From Pseudomonas ovata (GTDB lineage Bacteria > Pseudomonadota > Gammaproteobacteria > Pseudomonadales > Pseudomonadaceae): a stretch of 64,000 bases of DNA. Made by a program: the position numbers and the translations under genes. The notes under the pieces were generated by a model that worked only from the letters and a program-made list of their open reading frames with translations, ran no database searches and was not told the origin of the DNA. Below, in pieces: positions 7,964 to 16,846 of this stretch. Numbering within the stretch: the stretch's first letter is position 1; each line of letters starts with the position of its first letter. Location: the NCBI RefSeq assembly GCF_003131185.1, contig NZ_QFFU01000004.1, positions 186,001-250,000 on the forward strand, in the 5' to 3' direction.

Positions 7964-8201
7964 GTGCAGATTCCCTTTTTTGTAGGCAATGGATCATTCG
8001 TGTGTTCTGTGCAATGGAAGATGGTCTGAAGCCACCTTTGCGCCTCAGTTCTCGAATGTGAGCGAGCGAAAAACCGAGAGTGGATAGGACGGCAACATCG
8101 TCAGAGGCCAGCGCTTGATTGGCCAAACGCATAGTGGTGTTGGCTTGCTTCAGTTGAGCGATATCTACCTGCCAAACGCTGCCTGCAGTTACGTCCGTCA
8201 T
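7953..8201 (-). CDS. Small protein with faint FlhD-like pattern
   Basis: The 82-aa product has the arrangement DIAQLKQANTTMRLANQAL, then a loop and VAVLSTLGFSLAHIRELR. The spacing of hydrophobic helices, LA-Q-L and LG-S resembles the FlhD regulator family (NLSYLLLAQ, FRLGI). Island-borne FlhDC-like activators exist (SetCD in SXT elements), but the likeness here is weak and the overlapping partner is not recognisably FlhC. I treat it as a possible DNA-binding regulator. Confidence 0.5.
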   Translation of the reverse strand: MTDVTAGSVWQVDIAQLKQANTTMRLANQALASDDVAVLSTLGFSLAHIRELRRKGGFRPSSIAQNTRMIHCLQKRESAHAH

Positions 8202-8242
8202 CGGGCTACTCCGAATGAGTAAGTGAAGGCTCCATCAACCAG

Positions 8243-8781
8243 CTAAGTGCTGAAGATTGAATGCAGCCGTGCCTCAGTATTGGTCACGTCCGCCGTTTTA
8301 AGCGCGAGGCTGAACGTCGGAATTGCCAAATCGCTGGTCAACAGCTCCAATCGATGGTTGCTCTTGCCGACTGGAAGGATGCGCCAGGACTGAATCTCAT
8401 CCAAACGGAAGAGATGACCGTCCTGACCCACGGGGTAGGCCAGCAACATTTTCGATTCCAGGTCGACACCAACGTAGGCGTCATTGATCTTCGCGAACAC
8501 CTCCACGTGCGGGTGGAACCCTTCAGCCTGATAGCCAGCGACCATTCTCCTCAGCTTCTCGGCACAGCGTTGGCTGATTCGGGAGAACAGCCATACGCCC
8601 CCTACGAAGTAGAGAACCAAAACCCAGAACAACCAACGAATTGCTGGGTCTTCGCTACTGGTCAAACCCAAAAAAATGGCAGGTTGAAGCCAGAAAAAAC
8701 CACCACAACTAGCAAAAGCGCACCCACCGGCAAACACCCGACGGCCCATGCCACGCGAAACAACTCCCAGATAAGTCTCAT
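8243..8781 (-). CDS. Membrane protein with a -1 frameshift in a T7 tract
   Basis: The ATG at 8781 follows AGGAGG by four bases and opens a frame reading MRLIWELFRVAWAVG then GALLLVVVVFSGF, a typical membrane helix, but it stops after 39 codons at 8662. The remaining protein (a second helix around AIRWLFWVLVLYFVGGVWLF and a soluble C-terminal domain of about 120 residues) lies in the -1 frame. The frames meet at seven T (8670-8676, A on the plus strand); one more T would join them into a protein of about 180 aa. The frame starting at 8848 reads through the microsatellite as FVFVFV repeats and is probably not the native start. No family recognised. The gene is either phase-variable, decayed, or affected by a homopolymer sequencing error. 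Confidence 0.6.
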
Positions 8782-8805
8782 GCATCCTCCTAAACCAAAC
8801 GTGCA

Positions 8806-8845
8806 CGAATACGAATACGAATACGAATACGAATACGAATACGAA
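8806..8845. repeat. Hexanucleotide microsatellite (CGAATA)6.7
   Basis: Nearly seven perfect tandem copies of CGAATA lie 25-65 bp upstream of the frameshifted membrane-protein gene, between it and the divergent XRE gene. Copy-number slippage here would change promoter spacing in steps of six bases. Confidence 0.95.
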
Positions 8846-8916
8846 CAAAATAACTGAAAATCAGATATCCGGAAAGCAGATATAGCTTGTTAGCCGAACC
8901 ATGATGGGATGCGGCT

Positions 8917-9168
8917 ATGACCAAGGCTATTTATCGACGTGAGCACGTTATCTTTCTGCAGGTACTAAAGCGAATGCGCGTTGAATCAGGGCTGACCCAG
9001 GCCCAGTGCTCCGCCGCGCTAGGAAGGCCGCAGTCATTCATGAGTGATGTCGAGAGAGGGGTAAGACGGCTGGATACGGTTCAGCTTCGTGACTTGTGCC
9101 TTGTTCTGAATAATGACCTAGTAAGCTTCGCCACCACGCTCGAGGCCACCCTCAGGGAGGGATTATGA
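8917..9168 (+). CDS. XRE-family helix-turn-helix regulator (HipB-like)
   Basis: An 83-aa Cro/CI-type protein with the DNA-binding domain at about residues 15-70: LKRMRVESGLTQAQCSAALG, PQSFMSDVERGVRRLDTVQL. A GGGA precedes the ATG. Its last bases overlap an ATG that opens a 25-codon HipA-like reading frame, which suggests it was the antitoxin/regulator of a HipBA-type pair. It is convergent with hsdR and divergent from the membrane-protein gene. It could instead act as a controller of the restriction system. Confidence 0.8.
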   Translation: MTKAIYRREHVIFLQVLKRMRVESGLTQAQCSAALGRPQSFMSDVERGVRRLDTVQLRDLCLVLNNDLVSFATTLEATLREGL

Positions 9169-9242
9169 AAGGGCGCGGAATACAGGTACAAATTGACGGG
9201 GCTTGGAAAACGGGCGTTCCGTCTGGGTTGCGCTTCAGATAG
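9165..9242 (+). pseudogene. 25-codon stub resembling a HipA N-terminus
   Basis: Starting with an ATGA overlap on the XRE stop, the frame reads MKGRGIQVQIDGAWKTGV and stops at TAG, 15 bases before the end of hsdR. The beta-strand pattern IQVQIDGAWK resembles the first strand of HipA-type kinases, which normally follow such XRE genes. The rest is missing, so I read it as truncated by arrival of the hsd genes. The match is short and could be coincidental. Confidence 0.4.
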
Positions 9243-9257
9243 TAACCGCTGCCAAAA

Positions 9258-12200
9258 TCAAGCAGCCCACTTTCGTCCCTCGCTCGCATAGTCCACTATC
9301 AACTCGAATACATTGTCGCACTTCTCTTTAAACGTTACACGATCATAGCTATCAGGAAGATTACTGTGTAGAACCTGCTCCACTGTAGTTCTAACCACAC
9401 GTTTACTTTGACCGTCCTTAAACCAATCCTGCACTAAAACTTTAGGCTGGCCTTTCAAAAGTCGAATCAAAAGAGACTTGGCTGCCAATTTAACCTTTTG
9501 ATTTTCCTCAACTGTCATATTTTCTTTCTTCAGAAGATCAAACAGCTCCAACTCGTCTTCGCTCAGTCCCTCTTGAGTATGACGCTCTGCCTCGGAGCTA
9601 AGTGCTTCGAGGTAACGCATCAACTCCTCGTGATAGTCTTCAGTAGCAGTACCACCGGAGTTATAACGGTCAATAATCTCCTGCAAGCGTTGCGCAAAGT
9701 CGCTACGGGTTTTATTGGCGGCCAGCATCTGCGCCACCTTTCTTTCCAGAAATCCACGCAGATCGGCGATCTCAATATTCTTATAAGTAGTTTTCTTGAA
9801 CTCTTCGCGTAGCTTGTCGAAATCAATCTTGCTCAGATCCCACGTACGACCTTTCTTTACGATCTGATAGCAGCCCTGCGATTCTTGTTGGTGAAAGGCT
9901 TCGGCGTTATCCACCACTACACTTTCATCCAGTAGTTCATCGATGCGCCGCGTCACTACATCGATATCCACATGCTCTACCAGGCTATCAACCACCCCGC
10001 GCAGATAATCAAATGCCGCCACTATACGTACTAATGAGTTACCAAGAATTTCCGGTTTGCATGCCTCATATAAGGCAGTAATCGTGTTTTGGTATACATT
10101 GAAGGTTTTGCGCCACTCCTCGCTGCCGAGCAAAATGTTAGCGAATTCATTGAAGCGGCTGAGACTCTTGAAGATCTCCTCACGCCCAAGAACCTCTTCC
10201 AAAGCAATGTCACGCTCGCGACAGTAGCCCAGCCCCTCAGCAATGGCGTCGTCCAGCAACCCGCGCAGCACACTTTTATCCTGCACAGGTGGTTCATCGG
10301 TGCCTTCTTCACCTTGAGCGTAATCCTTCAAGGCTTGCTTCATATTGCGGAAGACATTGTAATAATCGATGATTTCGCCATTGCCTTTGCTCACACCGTT
10401 GATCTGATGCGAGGTCACACGGTTAGCGCGGGCGATGGTCTGCATCAAGGTGTGGCCCTTCATGGGTTTATCGAGATACAGGGTGGACACGGTCGGCGCA
10501 TCGAAGCCGGTAAGCCACATGGCGCAGACAAATACCAGTTGCAGAGGATGCTCTGTGTCTTTGAAATTGTGCTCTACATCATGACCATGCGCATCCAGAG
10601 CATTCATACGCTGGCGATGTCGGGAAATTTCTAGACCCTGCAGCTTAAACTTTCCCTCTTCACCAGCCTCCTCGCTGATCACAACGGCCATCTGCACATC
10701 GTGCATATAGCCGACGATCTTTTTCAGCCGGGCTTTTTCCACCTCATTGGGCGTGTCCTTGATCCGCCCACGCAGAGCTTTCAGTTCTTCCTTCCAAAGC
10801 CGCTGTACCTTGTCGTGCAGCTTTACCGCAGTGAACTTGTCCACGGCGATGACGATGCCCTTGCCCAGGTAACCACGGCGCGGAAAGTGGTAGACGATGT
10901 CGCGGGCGATGGTCTCCAGGCGGTCGTCGCGCTTGATCACCTGCACTTCCTGAGCGAACTGGCGTTCGAGCTTTTCCTGCTGCGCCTCGTCGAGGTTTTC
11001 CTCTTCGAGGATCTGGTAGAACTCCTCGCTGAGGTCGTCGTTCTGGATCAGCACCTCGGGCACGCGCTTCTGGTAGAACAGCGGCACGGTGGCGCCGTCG
11101 TCCATCGACTGCTGGAAGTTGTATTCGGAGACGTAGTCGCCAAACCACTGGTTGGTCTTCCGCTCGCGGCCCAGCAGCGGCGTGCCGGTAAAGGCGACGA
11201 AGTTGGCCTGAGGCAGGCCGGCGCGCATGTTTTCCGCCAGGCTCTTGTACTGGGTGCGGTGCGCCTCGTCGACGATCACCACGATATCGTCGCGATTGGA
11301 CAACAGCGGGTAAGCCTTGCCTTTGTCGTAGCGGAATTTCTGGATCAGGGTGAACACCAGGCGCTTGCTCTGACCGAGGAAGGCGCGCAGCTCCTCGCTG
11401 TTTTTCGGCCGAGCGGCCTCGTGGCTTTGCACTGTGCCGGTATTGAGGAAATTGCGGAAAATTTGCCCGTCGAGATCGTCGCGGTCGGTGACCACCAGAA
11501 AGGTGAAGTGTCCCGGTAGTTTGCGCAGGATCTTGCGCGCATAGAAGATCATCGAAAAGCTCTTGCCAGAGCCCTGGGTGTGCCAGAACACCCCGAGTTT
11601 GCCTCTTAGTGCCTTGCGCTGCTGGAAGCGCGCGAAGGCGCGATTGACGCCGATAAACTGGTGGTTCTGGGCGATGATCTTTTGTGTCTGCTTGTGGAAC
11701 AGCACATAGTTTTCCATGTAATCCAACAGCCGCTCGGGGGCGAGCAGACTGTCAATCACCCGCTCGATGCTGGTGCCTTGCTCCTTGATCTGTGCGCGGT
11801 CGAGCTTTTCCTTCTCGTCATCCACTCGCAGCCAGCTGAAAAAGTGCTCCCACTCCGCGGTCAGGCTGCCAATGCGGGTTTCTAGGGCATTGCTAAGCAC
11901 GCAAAAGGCGTTGGTGAGGAACAGTTGTGGAATGGTTTGGCGGTAACGCACCAGATTGTCGTCGTAGGCATTGCGCAGTGGAATTTTGGCGTTTTTCAGC
12001 TCGATAAATACCAGCGGAATGCCGTTTACATAGAGCAGCACATCCGGGCGCAAGTACCTATCGTTGATGCCCTTGATCCATAGCTGGGTCACGGCAAGAA
12101 AGTCGTTATTGCTCACCTTCGAAAAGTCGATCAGTCGCAGCTGCTCCTGCTGCCATTGATCATCCTGTTGGAAACGCACGGCGATGCCTTCACGCAGTAT

Positions 12201-12488
12201 CGCATCCAATTCGCGGTTGGCGGCGACCAGGGTCATGGCTTGGCGTCGCTCAGAAAACTGCGCCAAGGCCTGTTCCAGCGCCGCATCGGGTATGTGCGGA
12301 TTCAACCGCCGGGCGGCGGCCTGCAATCTGTCGCCGAGGACTACATCGCGCTTGTCGCGGCGGCCGGAGCCGTCTTGCAAATCACCGGGCTGCGCGGTCA
12401 TGCAATTGAGCAACTCATAACCGTACTGCTCGTGCAGTCGCACCAACAGAGTACTTTCGATATCGTCCTCGGAAAACAGATTAGGCAT
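9258..12488 (-). CDS. hsdR: Type I restriction enzyme, R subunit
   Basis: The 1076-aa motor/nuclease subunit cleaves unmodified foreign DNA after ATP-driven translocation, in a complex with HsdM and HsdS. The N-terminal nuclease domain shows RPDVLLYVNG and FIELKNAK (PD-(D/E)xK fold, about residues 155-180). Helicase motifs follow: Walker A HTQGSGKSFS (about 305), DEAHRTQY (about 410), TGTPLLG, and FDAPTVSTLYLDKP with a later arginine-rich motif VI (MQTIARANR). The coiled C-terminal region binds HsdM. Its start overlaps the end of hsdS by eight bases. Full length, no obvious lesion. Its final part and start are AT-richer than the middle, hinting at mosaic origin. Confidence 0.95.
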   Translation of the reverse strand: MPNLFSEDDIESTLLVRLHEQYGYELLNCMTAQPGDLQDGSGRRDKRDVVLGDRLQAAARRLNPHIPDAALEQALAQFSERRQAMTLVAANRELDAILREGIAVRFQQDDQWQQEQLRLIDFSKVSNNDFLAVTQLWIKGINDRYLRPDVLLYVNGIPLVFIELKNAKIPLRNAYDDNLVRYRQTIPQLFLTNAFCVLSNALETRIGSLTAEWEHFFSWLRVDDEKEKLDRAQIKEQGTSIERVIDSLLAPERLLDYMENYVLFHKQTQKIIAQNHQFIGVNRAFARFQQRKALRGKLGVFWHTQGSGKSFSMIFYARKILRKLPGHFTFLVVTDRDDLDGQIFRNFLNTGTVQSHEAARPKNSEELRAFLGQSKRLVFTLIQKFRYDKGKAYPLLSNRDDIVVIVDEAHRTQYKSLAENMRAGLPQANFVAFTGTPLLGRERKTNQWFGDYVSEYNFQQSMDDGATVPLFYQKRVPEVLIQNDDLSEEFYQILEEENLDEAQQEKLERQFAQEVQVIKRDDRLETIARDIVYHFPRRGYLGKGIVIAVDKFTAVKLHDKVQRLWKEELKALRGRIKDTPNEVEKARLKKIVGYMHDVQMAVVISEEAGEEGKFKLQGLEISRHRQRMNALDAHGHDVEHNFKDTEHPLQLVFVCAMWLTGFDAPTVSTLYLDKPMKGHTLMQTIARANRVTSHQINGVSKGNGEIIDYYNVFRNMKQALKDYAQGEEGTDEPPVQDKSVLRGLLDDAIAEGLGYCRERDIALEEVLGREEIFKSLSRFNEFANILLGSEEWRKTFNVYQNTITALYEACKPEILGNSLVRIVAAFDYLRGVVDSLVEHVDIDVVTRRIDELLDESVVVDNAEAFHQQESQGCYQIVKKGRTWDLSKIDFDKLREEFKKTTYKNIEIADLRGFLERKVAQMLAANKTRSDFAQRLQEIIDRYNSGGTATEDYHEELMRYLEALSSEAERHTQEGLSEDELELFDLLKKENMTVEENQKVKLAAKSLLIRLLKGQPKVLVQDWFKDGQSKRVVRTTVEQVLHSNLPDSYDRVTFKEKCDNVFELIVDYASEGRKWAA

Positions 12489-13734
12489 GGACTACTTCCT
12501 GGCGGGCCGTGTCGGCCTCGCGCATGCTGGGGGGAAACTGGATGTCCAGTTGGTCGACGGGTAGTTTGCCGGATATTAGGCGGGGCAAAAGCTGGTTTCT
12601 GGCTTCGATCAAGAGCTGGTTTGCCTTTGAGAGCTTCAGCATTTTTTGCAGAAGCGTGGACGCAGATTTATCAAATTCTTCAAGAGTGGCTTTGTCTGGT
12701 AAGCCGATTTTTACAGCATCGAGTTCTTTGCGCTTAATGTGCTTCATCGTTGAACCCGTGGTTAACGAATCAAAAATGGGCAGGCAGAATTTGATTGATA
12801 AGTACAAAAAGCTGCTGGGAACGCCTTCAACAGGCGCAACCTTGAACAAATGCTGGTTCAAAAGCCCCTGGCCTTGGTCCCACACCTTTACGGCCAGGGT
12901 TGCAGACCACGAAAAAATGATAGCTCCGTCATCGAAGTGATATTTCTTGGCAATTGACTCACCACTGTTTCGTGGGGTGTCAGCCGTAACCCCACCATTT
13001 ATTTCCTTGATCTTGATGACCGGGATGCCGTCTAACGATAGATCGGATGGCTTAAACGCATAGCCGTTAAGGTATGTTCCAAGAGATCCAAGCCCTGTTT
13101 GCTTCCAGTCCACAGGCATCCCTTTCTCGAACCTCGCATGCTGATTCCCAGGAAAGCGAAAGCGCACAAACCATTCGCGGTAAAGCTCCTCGGCCATCCG
13201 CTCCAGCAGCTCGATACGGCGCCGGTTGATATCGATCAGATCGTCGTAGGAGGAGAGAACGGCGGCAATCCTCTCTTGCAGAGCAAGATCTGGACAACGT
13301 ACTTCAATTTTTTCAAATACGGATTTCGGGACTATCGGGGTGTCAATACCAGAATTATATGAAAAAATAATCCGCTCGTAAGTTCGGAGCAGGTAATACA
13401 CAAATCGGTAATTGTGCCTTTCGTTCGGTACAACTGTATTTATCTGCTGATTAGTTATGCACGGCCGCGTCGTTATACCCATTTTGCCAAAGGCAAAGCT
13501 CAGGCTGGTGAACATAACCGAATTTTCTGGAATAACTTGGCCTTTGAATTTTTCCAAGGCGCGCGTGGTTATTTGGGTTTCAGTTTTAGAGACAAAACAG
13601 CTGTCTCGTGTCAGGTCTTTCGGCGACACAAAAAGCTCATCGCCTCCATAGTATTCAGCGCTTCCGGTGGGCGGCGTTTTTCCTGTGACCACCCGTCCCA
13701 CCTGTTTGATAGGAATAACATTCCAGCCACTCAT
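12481..13734 (-). CDS. hsdS: Type I restriction-modification specificity subunit
   Basis: HsdS recognises the bipartite target sequence for both HsdM and HsdR. Two target-recognition domains are visible (about residues 1-155 and 205-350), each followed by a conserved helical spacer: DLIDINRRRIELLERMAEEL in the centre, and KLSKANQLLIEARNQLL near the C-terminus. The ATG at 13734 is preferred because AAGGAG lies eight bases before it, giving MSGWNVIPIKQ and 417 aa; a frame opening at 13788 would overlap hsdM. The recognition domains are AT-rich compared with the spacers, the usual sign of domain exchange. Confidence 0.92.
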   Translation of the reverse strand: MSGWNVIPIKQVGRVVTGKTPPTGSAEYYGGDELFVSPKDLTRDSCFVSKTETQITTRALEKFKGQVIPENSVMFTSLSFAFGKMGITTRPCITNQQINTVVPNERHNYRFVYYLLRTYERIIFSYNSGIDTPIVPKSVFEKIEVRCPDLALQERIAAVLSSYDDLIDINRRRIELLERMAEELYREWFVRFRFPGNQHARFEKGMPVDWKQTGLGSLGTYLNGYAFKPSDLSLDGIPVIKIKEINGGVTADTPRNSGESIAKKYHFDDGAIIFSWSATLAVKVWDQGQGLLNQHLFKVAPVEGVPSSFLYLSIKFCLPIFDSLTTGSTMKHIKRKELDAVKIGLPDKATLEEFDKSASTLLQKMLKLSKANQLLIEARNQLLPRLISGKLPVDQLDIQFPPSMREADTARQEVVHA

Positions 13735-13777
13735 CAGTAGCGCTCCTTGTGGGTACGAACCGTACTGGCAAGCGTAC

Positions 13778-15856
13778 TCAAGACTCACCAGCCAGTTGAC
13801 GGATATTCTGAGCGATGACGTCTTCTAGCTGGCGGGCCTCGCTGTTGAGGCGAATCAGTTCGTCGTTCATCACCAGCAAGCCGTCGACAAACTCCTTTTC
13901 GGTCTTGCCGTCTTCCTCGATCACCACACCGACATAGCGGCTGGGGTTAAGCGAGTATTCCTGTCCCTTAACCTCTGCTGGGCTAGCCAGCTTGCACAGG
14001 CCGGTGACGTCTTCGTACTGGGCAGCGGGGAAGCGTTCTTGCAGCCAGTGGATATGCTGGAAGTAGGTTTCCGCGCCCTTTACTTCGCCATGCGATTTTT
14101 CCAGGGCGGTTTTCAGGGCTTTGGTGTCGCGGTCGATACTGGCTCGTTTGCCTTCGGCTTTGGCGGCTTCGGCCAGACGCTTCTCGTGCTGACGCACGGC
14201 CTTGTCCAGGCGCTTGAGGTTGGCATGCAGGCCGGCGAAGAAGGGGTCGAAGGTTTCTCGCAAAGCATGCTGGGCCTGGTTTTTGGCATCTACTTCAACA
14301 TTGCTAAGGTGCGTGGCTTGGTAGTCGGCGTAGGCATCCTGCAATGGTTTCAGTTCGACCCATTGCTCGCGCAGGTCCTGCACAGCATCACGGCCTTCGG
14401 CTTCCTGCAGCAGATGCAGCAACTGCTCGGATAGAGGTTGAATATGTGGCTGGTTTTCCGCCAGACGTGCCACACCGGCGGCGAAGTAATAGTCGACCAG
14501 GCGCACGAACTCGTCACGCTGACCGCGGTGCAATTTGCTGATGATGGCGACGTTCTGCACTTGTTCGTCATTCAGCTCGCGCAGTGAGCGGGTGAGCTGG
14601 GTGAAGACGTTGCGTGCGTCGATAAACAGAATGCGGTCGTCTAGCTTGGCCTTGTCGAAAAACCACAACGTGGCTGGCAGGGAGACGGTGTAGAACAGGT
14701 TCGATGGCAAGCTGAGCATGCCGTAGATCAAGTTTTTTTCAATCAGCGTCTGACGAATCTCGGCCTCGGAGTGGCGAGCGTCGGACGCCGAGTTGGCCAT
14801 GACCAGCGCGGCACGACCTTTGGGTTTGAGCGAGGTGGCAAACAGATTGATCCACAGGTAGTTGCCATTGGGTACGGTTTCCTTGCCTTCTTCGCCTTTC
14901 TTGACTTTGGATTTGTTACGCGGAATGCCATAGGTGTTGAAGCGACGGTCATTCTCCACAGATGCCAGTGATACGTCGTCGACGTTGAATGGCGGATTGG
15001 CCATCACATAGTCGAACTGGCCGAAGCTGTTATGCGGATCTTCGTAGTAGCTGTTGGCTTGCATAATGGTGCCACGTAGGCCGTTGACAGCCAAGTTCAT
15101 CTTGGCCAGCTTGACGGTTTCCAGGGTCTTCTCCTGGCCGTAGACGTAGATATTGCTGTCCCTGGCGTGATGGACGTCAGCACGGTGCTGCTCAATGAAC
15201 TGAGCGGACTGCACAAACATTCCCGCTGAACCACAAGCTGGATCGTAGACCTTGCCACCGTGGGGCTCGATGATTTCCACCATCAGCTTGACCACCGAGC
15301 GCGGGGTAAAAAACTCACCGCCGCCCTGGCCTTCGGAGAGGGCGAACTCGGCGAGAAAGTATTCGTAGATTTGGCCGAAGATATCGCCACTGGCATTCTG
15401 GGGAATGTCGTTGAAGGTACGCAGCAGCTCTTTGGGGATGCCCTTATTCTGTGCCGAGCGGGTAAGCCGGAAGTATTCGTCCTGGGGTAGCACGCCCTGC
15501 AGCTCAGGCTTGTACTCTTCGATGGCCTTCATCGCTTCTTTTATAGCCCCGGCGATGTCCTTGCTTTCTTCCAGATTGAGCAGGTAGTCGTAACGGGCAT
15601 GGTCGGGCAGGTAGAAGCCGCACTTCTCAATGGCGATATCCGCCAGCGACTTTTCCATGCGGGTGTCTTTGTAGGCGAGAAAGTCGCGGTGGATGGCCTT
15701 CTCGTGCTGCTTGAACTTGTTGTCGGCGAACTTGAGGAAGATCAACCCCAGAACGGGTGTGGAGTATTCGCTGGCCTTGAGGTCGGAGTTGGCTCGCAGG
15801 TTATCAGCGGCACGCCAGAGGTCGGCTTCGAGTTTCTTCAACTGCTCTTGGGTCAT
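13778..15856 (-). CDS. hsdM: Type I DNA methyltransferase (M subunit)
   Basis: HsdM transfers methyl from S-adenosylmethionine to adenine N6 in the HsdS target, protecting self DNA. The 692-aa product has the N-terminal helical domain (MTQEQLKKLEADLW), the SAM-binding motif I DPACGSAGMF (about 205) and the catalytic motif IV NPPF in MANPPFNVDD (about 290). A long C-terminal extension (about 480-690) with coiled-coil character is typical of this hsdM subgroup. First gene of the hsdM-hsdS-hsdR operon, with 43 bases to hsdS. No strong ribosome-binding site is visible before the ATG. Confidence 0.95.
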   Translation of the reverse strand: MTQEQLKKLEADLWRAADNLRANSDLKASEYSTPVLGLIFLKFADNKFKQHEKAIHRDFLAYKDTRMEKSLADIAIEKCGFYLPDHARYDYLLNLEESKDIAGAIKEAMKAIEEYKPELQGVLPQDEYFRLTRSAQNKGIPKELLRTFNDIPQNASGDIFGQIYEYFLAEFALSEGQGGGEFFTPRSVVKLMVEIIEPHGGKVYDPACGSAGMFVQSAQFIEQHRADVHHARDSNIYVYGQEKTLETVKLAKMNLAVNGLRGTIMQANSYYEDPHNSFGQFDYVMANPPFNVDDVSLASVENDRRFNTYGIPRNKSKVKKGEEGKETVPNGNYLWINLFATSLKPKGRAALVMANSASDARHSEAEIRQTLIEKNLIYGMLSLPSNLFYTVSLPATLWFFDKAKLDDRILFIDARNVFTQLTRSLRELNDEQVQNVAIISKLHRGQRDEFVRLVDYYFAAGVARLAENQPHIQPLSEQLLHLLQEAEGRDAVQDLREQWVELKPLQDAYADYQATHLSNVEVDAKNQAQHALRETFDPFFAGLHANLKRLDKAVRQHEKRLAEAAKAEGKRASIDRDTKALKTALEKSHGEVKGAETYFQHIHWLQERFPAAQYEDVTGLCKLASPAEVKGQEYSLNPSRYVGVVIEEDGKTEKEFVDGLLVMNDELIRLNSEARQLEDVIAQNIRQLAGES

Positions 15857-16142
15857 GGAGGTCTGCTTAGGGTATTCGGAGTTGTGCTCAACGTATTGTC
15901 AGAGAGTATCCCAAAGCTCGCAGGGGGGTTCCAGTCAATCGCTGTCACTTACGCCGAGCGCCATGTCATATGGGGGGGTGCAGCGAAGCTCAACGCACTC
16001 GCGACATCTATAGTTTTGCCACAAATTTGCCACACTCCGCTGGCTAATTGTGGCGAACGCAAGCTTTCCCCAGCTAACACAACTCATTGATTTCCCAGCT
16101 AATCCCCGCTAACGTATTGATTCTAAACGTCGACTTTTAGGA
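15857..16142. other. hsdM upstream region and right end of the element
   Basis: Holds the hsdM promoter region, a run of seven G near 15971, and the second copy of the 24-bp direct repeat. No gene is seen. Confidence 0.5.
16014..16037 (+). repeat. 24-bp direct repeat at the right inner end of the element
   Basis: Perfect copy of 2082-2105 with the doubled TTTGCCACA motif, about 105 bp inside attR. Same orientation as the left copy. Candidate arm-type binding site for the integrase. Confidence 0.6.
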
Positions 16143-16187
16143 CTCCGAAGGCAGGGGTCATGGGTTCGAATCCCGTCAGGTGCGCCA
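16143..16187 (+). repeat. attR core: duplicated 3' end of tRNA-Arg
   Basis: A perfect 45-bp copy of the tRNA-Arg(CCG) 3' end. It closes the first element and, because integrase-like sequence follows again, also serves as the left junction of an older decayed element. About 75 further bases after it resemble the bases after attL, including ACAAGGGGT and CGTTTTTGCCAC. Confidence 0.9.
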
Positions 16188-16296
16188 TCTTTCCACCCCT
16201 TGTGTCACAAGGGGTCAGCACTTCCGCTAAAAGCCTGTCCTGATTCTGAACGTCGTTTTTGCCACCGTTGAACGTGACGCGAACGCTCAAGTCGGC

Positions 16297-16813
16297 AGCC
16301 ATCAGCAATCACGGTACAGCCCCCAAACAACCGAATCCGATGCCCAAGCCTGGGCACGCATGATCGAAAGCGAAATCGACCGGGGCATTTTTGTCTCTCG
16401 CGTCGAGGCTGAACGCACCGCCGTTCATCGACTTGTTGATCGCTACATCTATGAGATCGCTTCGAAGCACAAAGGCGCGTATTCGGAAATCAAATACCTG
16501 CAAGCACTCAAGCGTCATCCGCTGGCGACACGCATCGTTGCCATCCTCACCTCTTCAGATTTCGCGCGTTACCGTGACGAGCGCCTGAAGATTCGCAAAG
16601 GCAACACGGTGAAGCGTGAGCTTGTGTTGTTTCAGTGTGTGATTGAGGTCGCTCGCAGAGAATGGGGAATCCCTCTCGCCTAAAGCTATTCACTGGCTGA
16701 AGGGTTTGCCGCGTTCATTATGCGGTCGAGTATCCCCCACCACTGCGGATGCCCTCAAGAAGGCCTTCACACGCGGCTTGGAGCGCGCGAGGACGAAATA
16801 CTTAGGCGATTGC
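16297..16813 (+). pseudogene. Integrase relic of a second tandem element
   Basis: The region is close in sequence to the intact integrase. It matches the part encoding SDAQAWARMIESEIDRG through EWGI, then jumps over about 300 bp to KAIHWLKGLPRSLCGRV and ends at KYLGDC. The start, the middle (including the first catalytic arginine) and the C-terminal catalytic HxxR and tyrosine are gone, and the two parts are out of frame. It marks a former relative of the 14-kb element that sat at the same tRNA. Confidence 0.9.
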
Positions 16814-16846
16814 TGTGCTTTTGCATTTGACGCTCTCAATACACTT

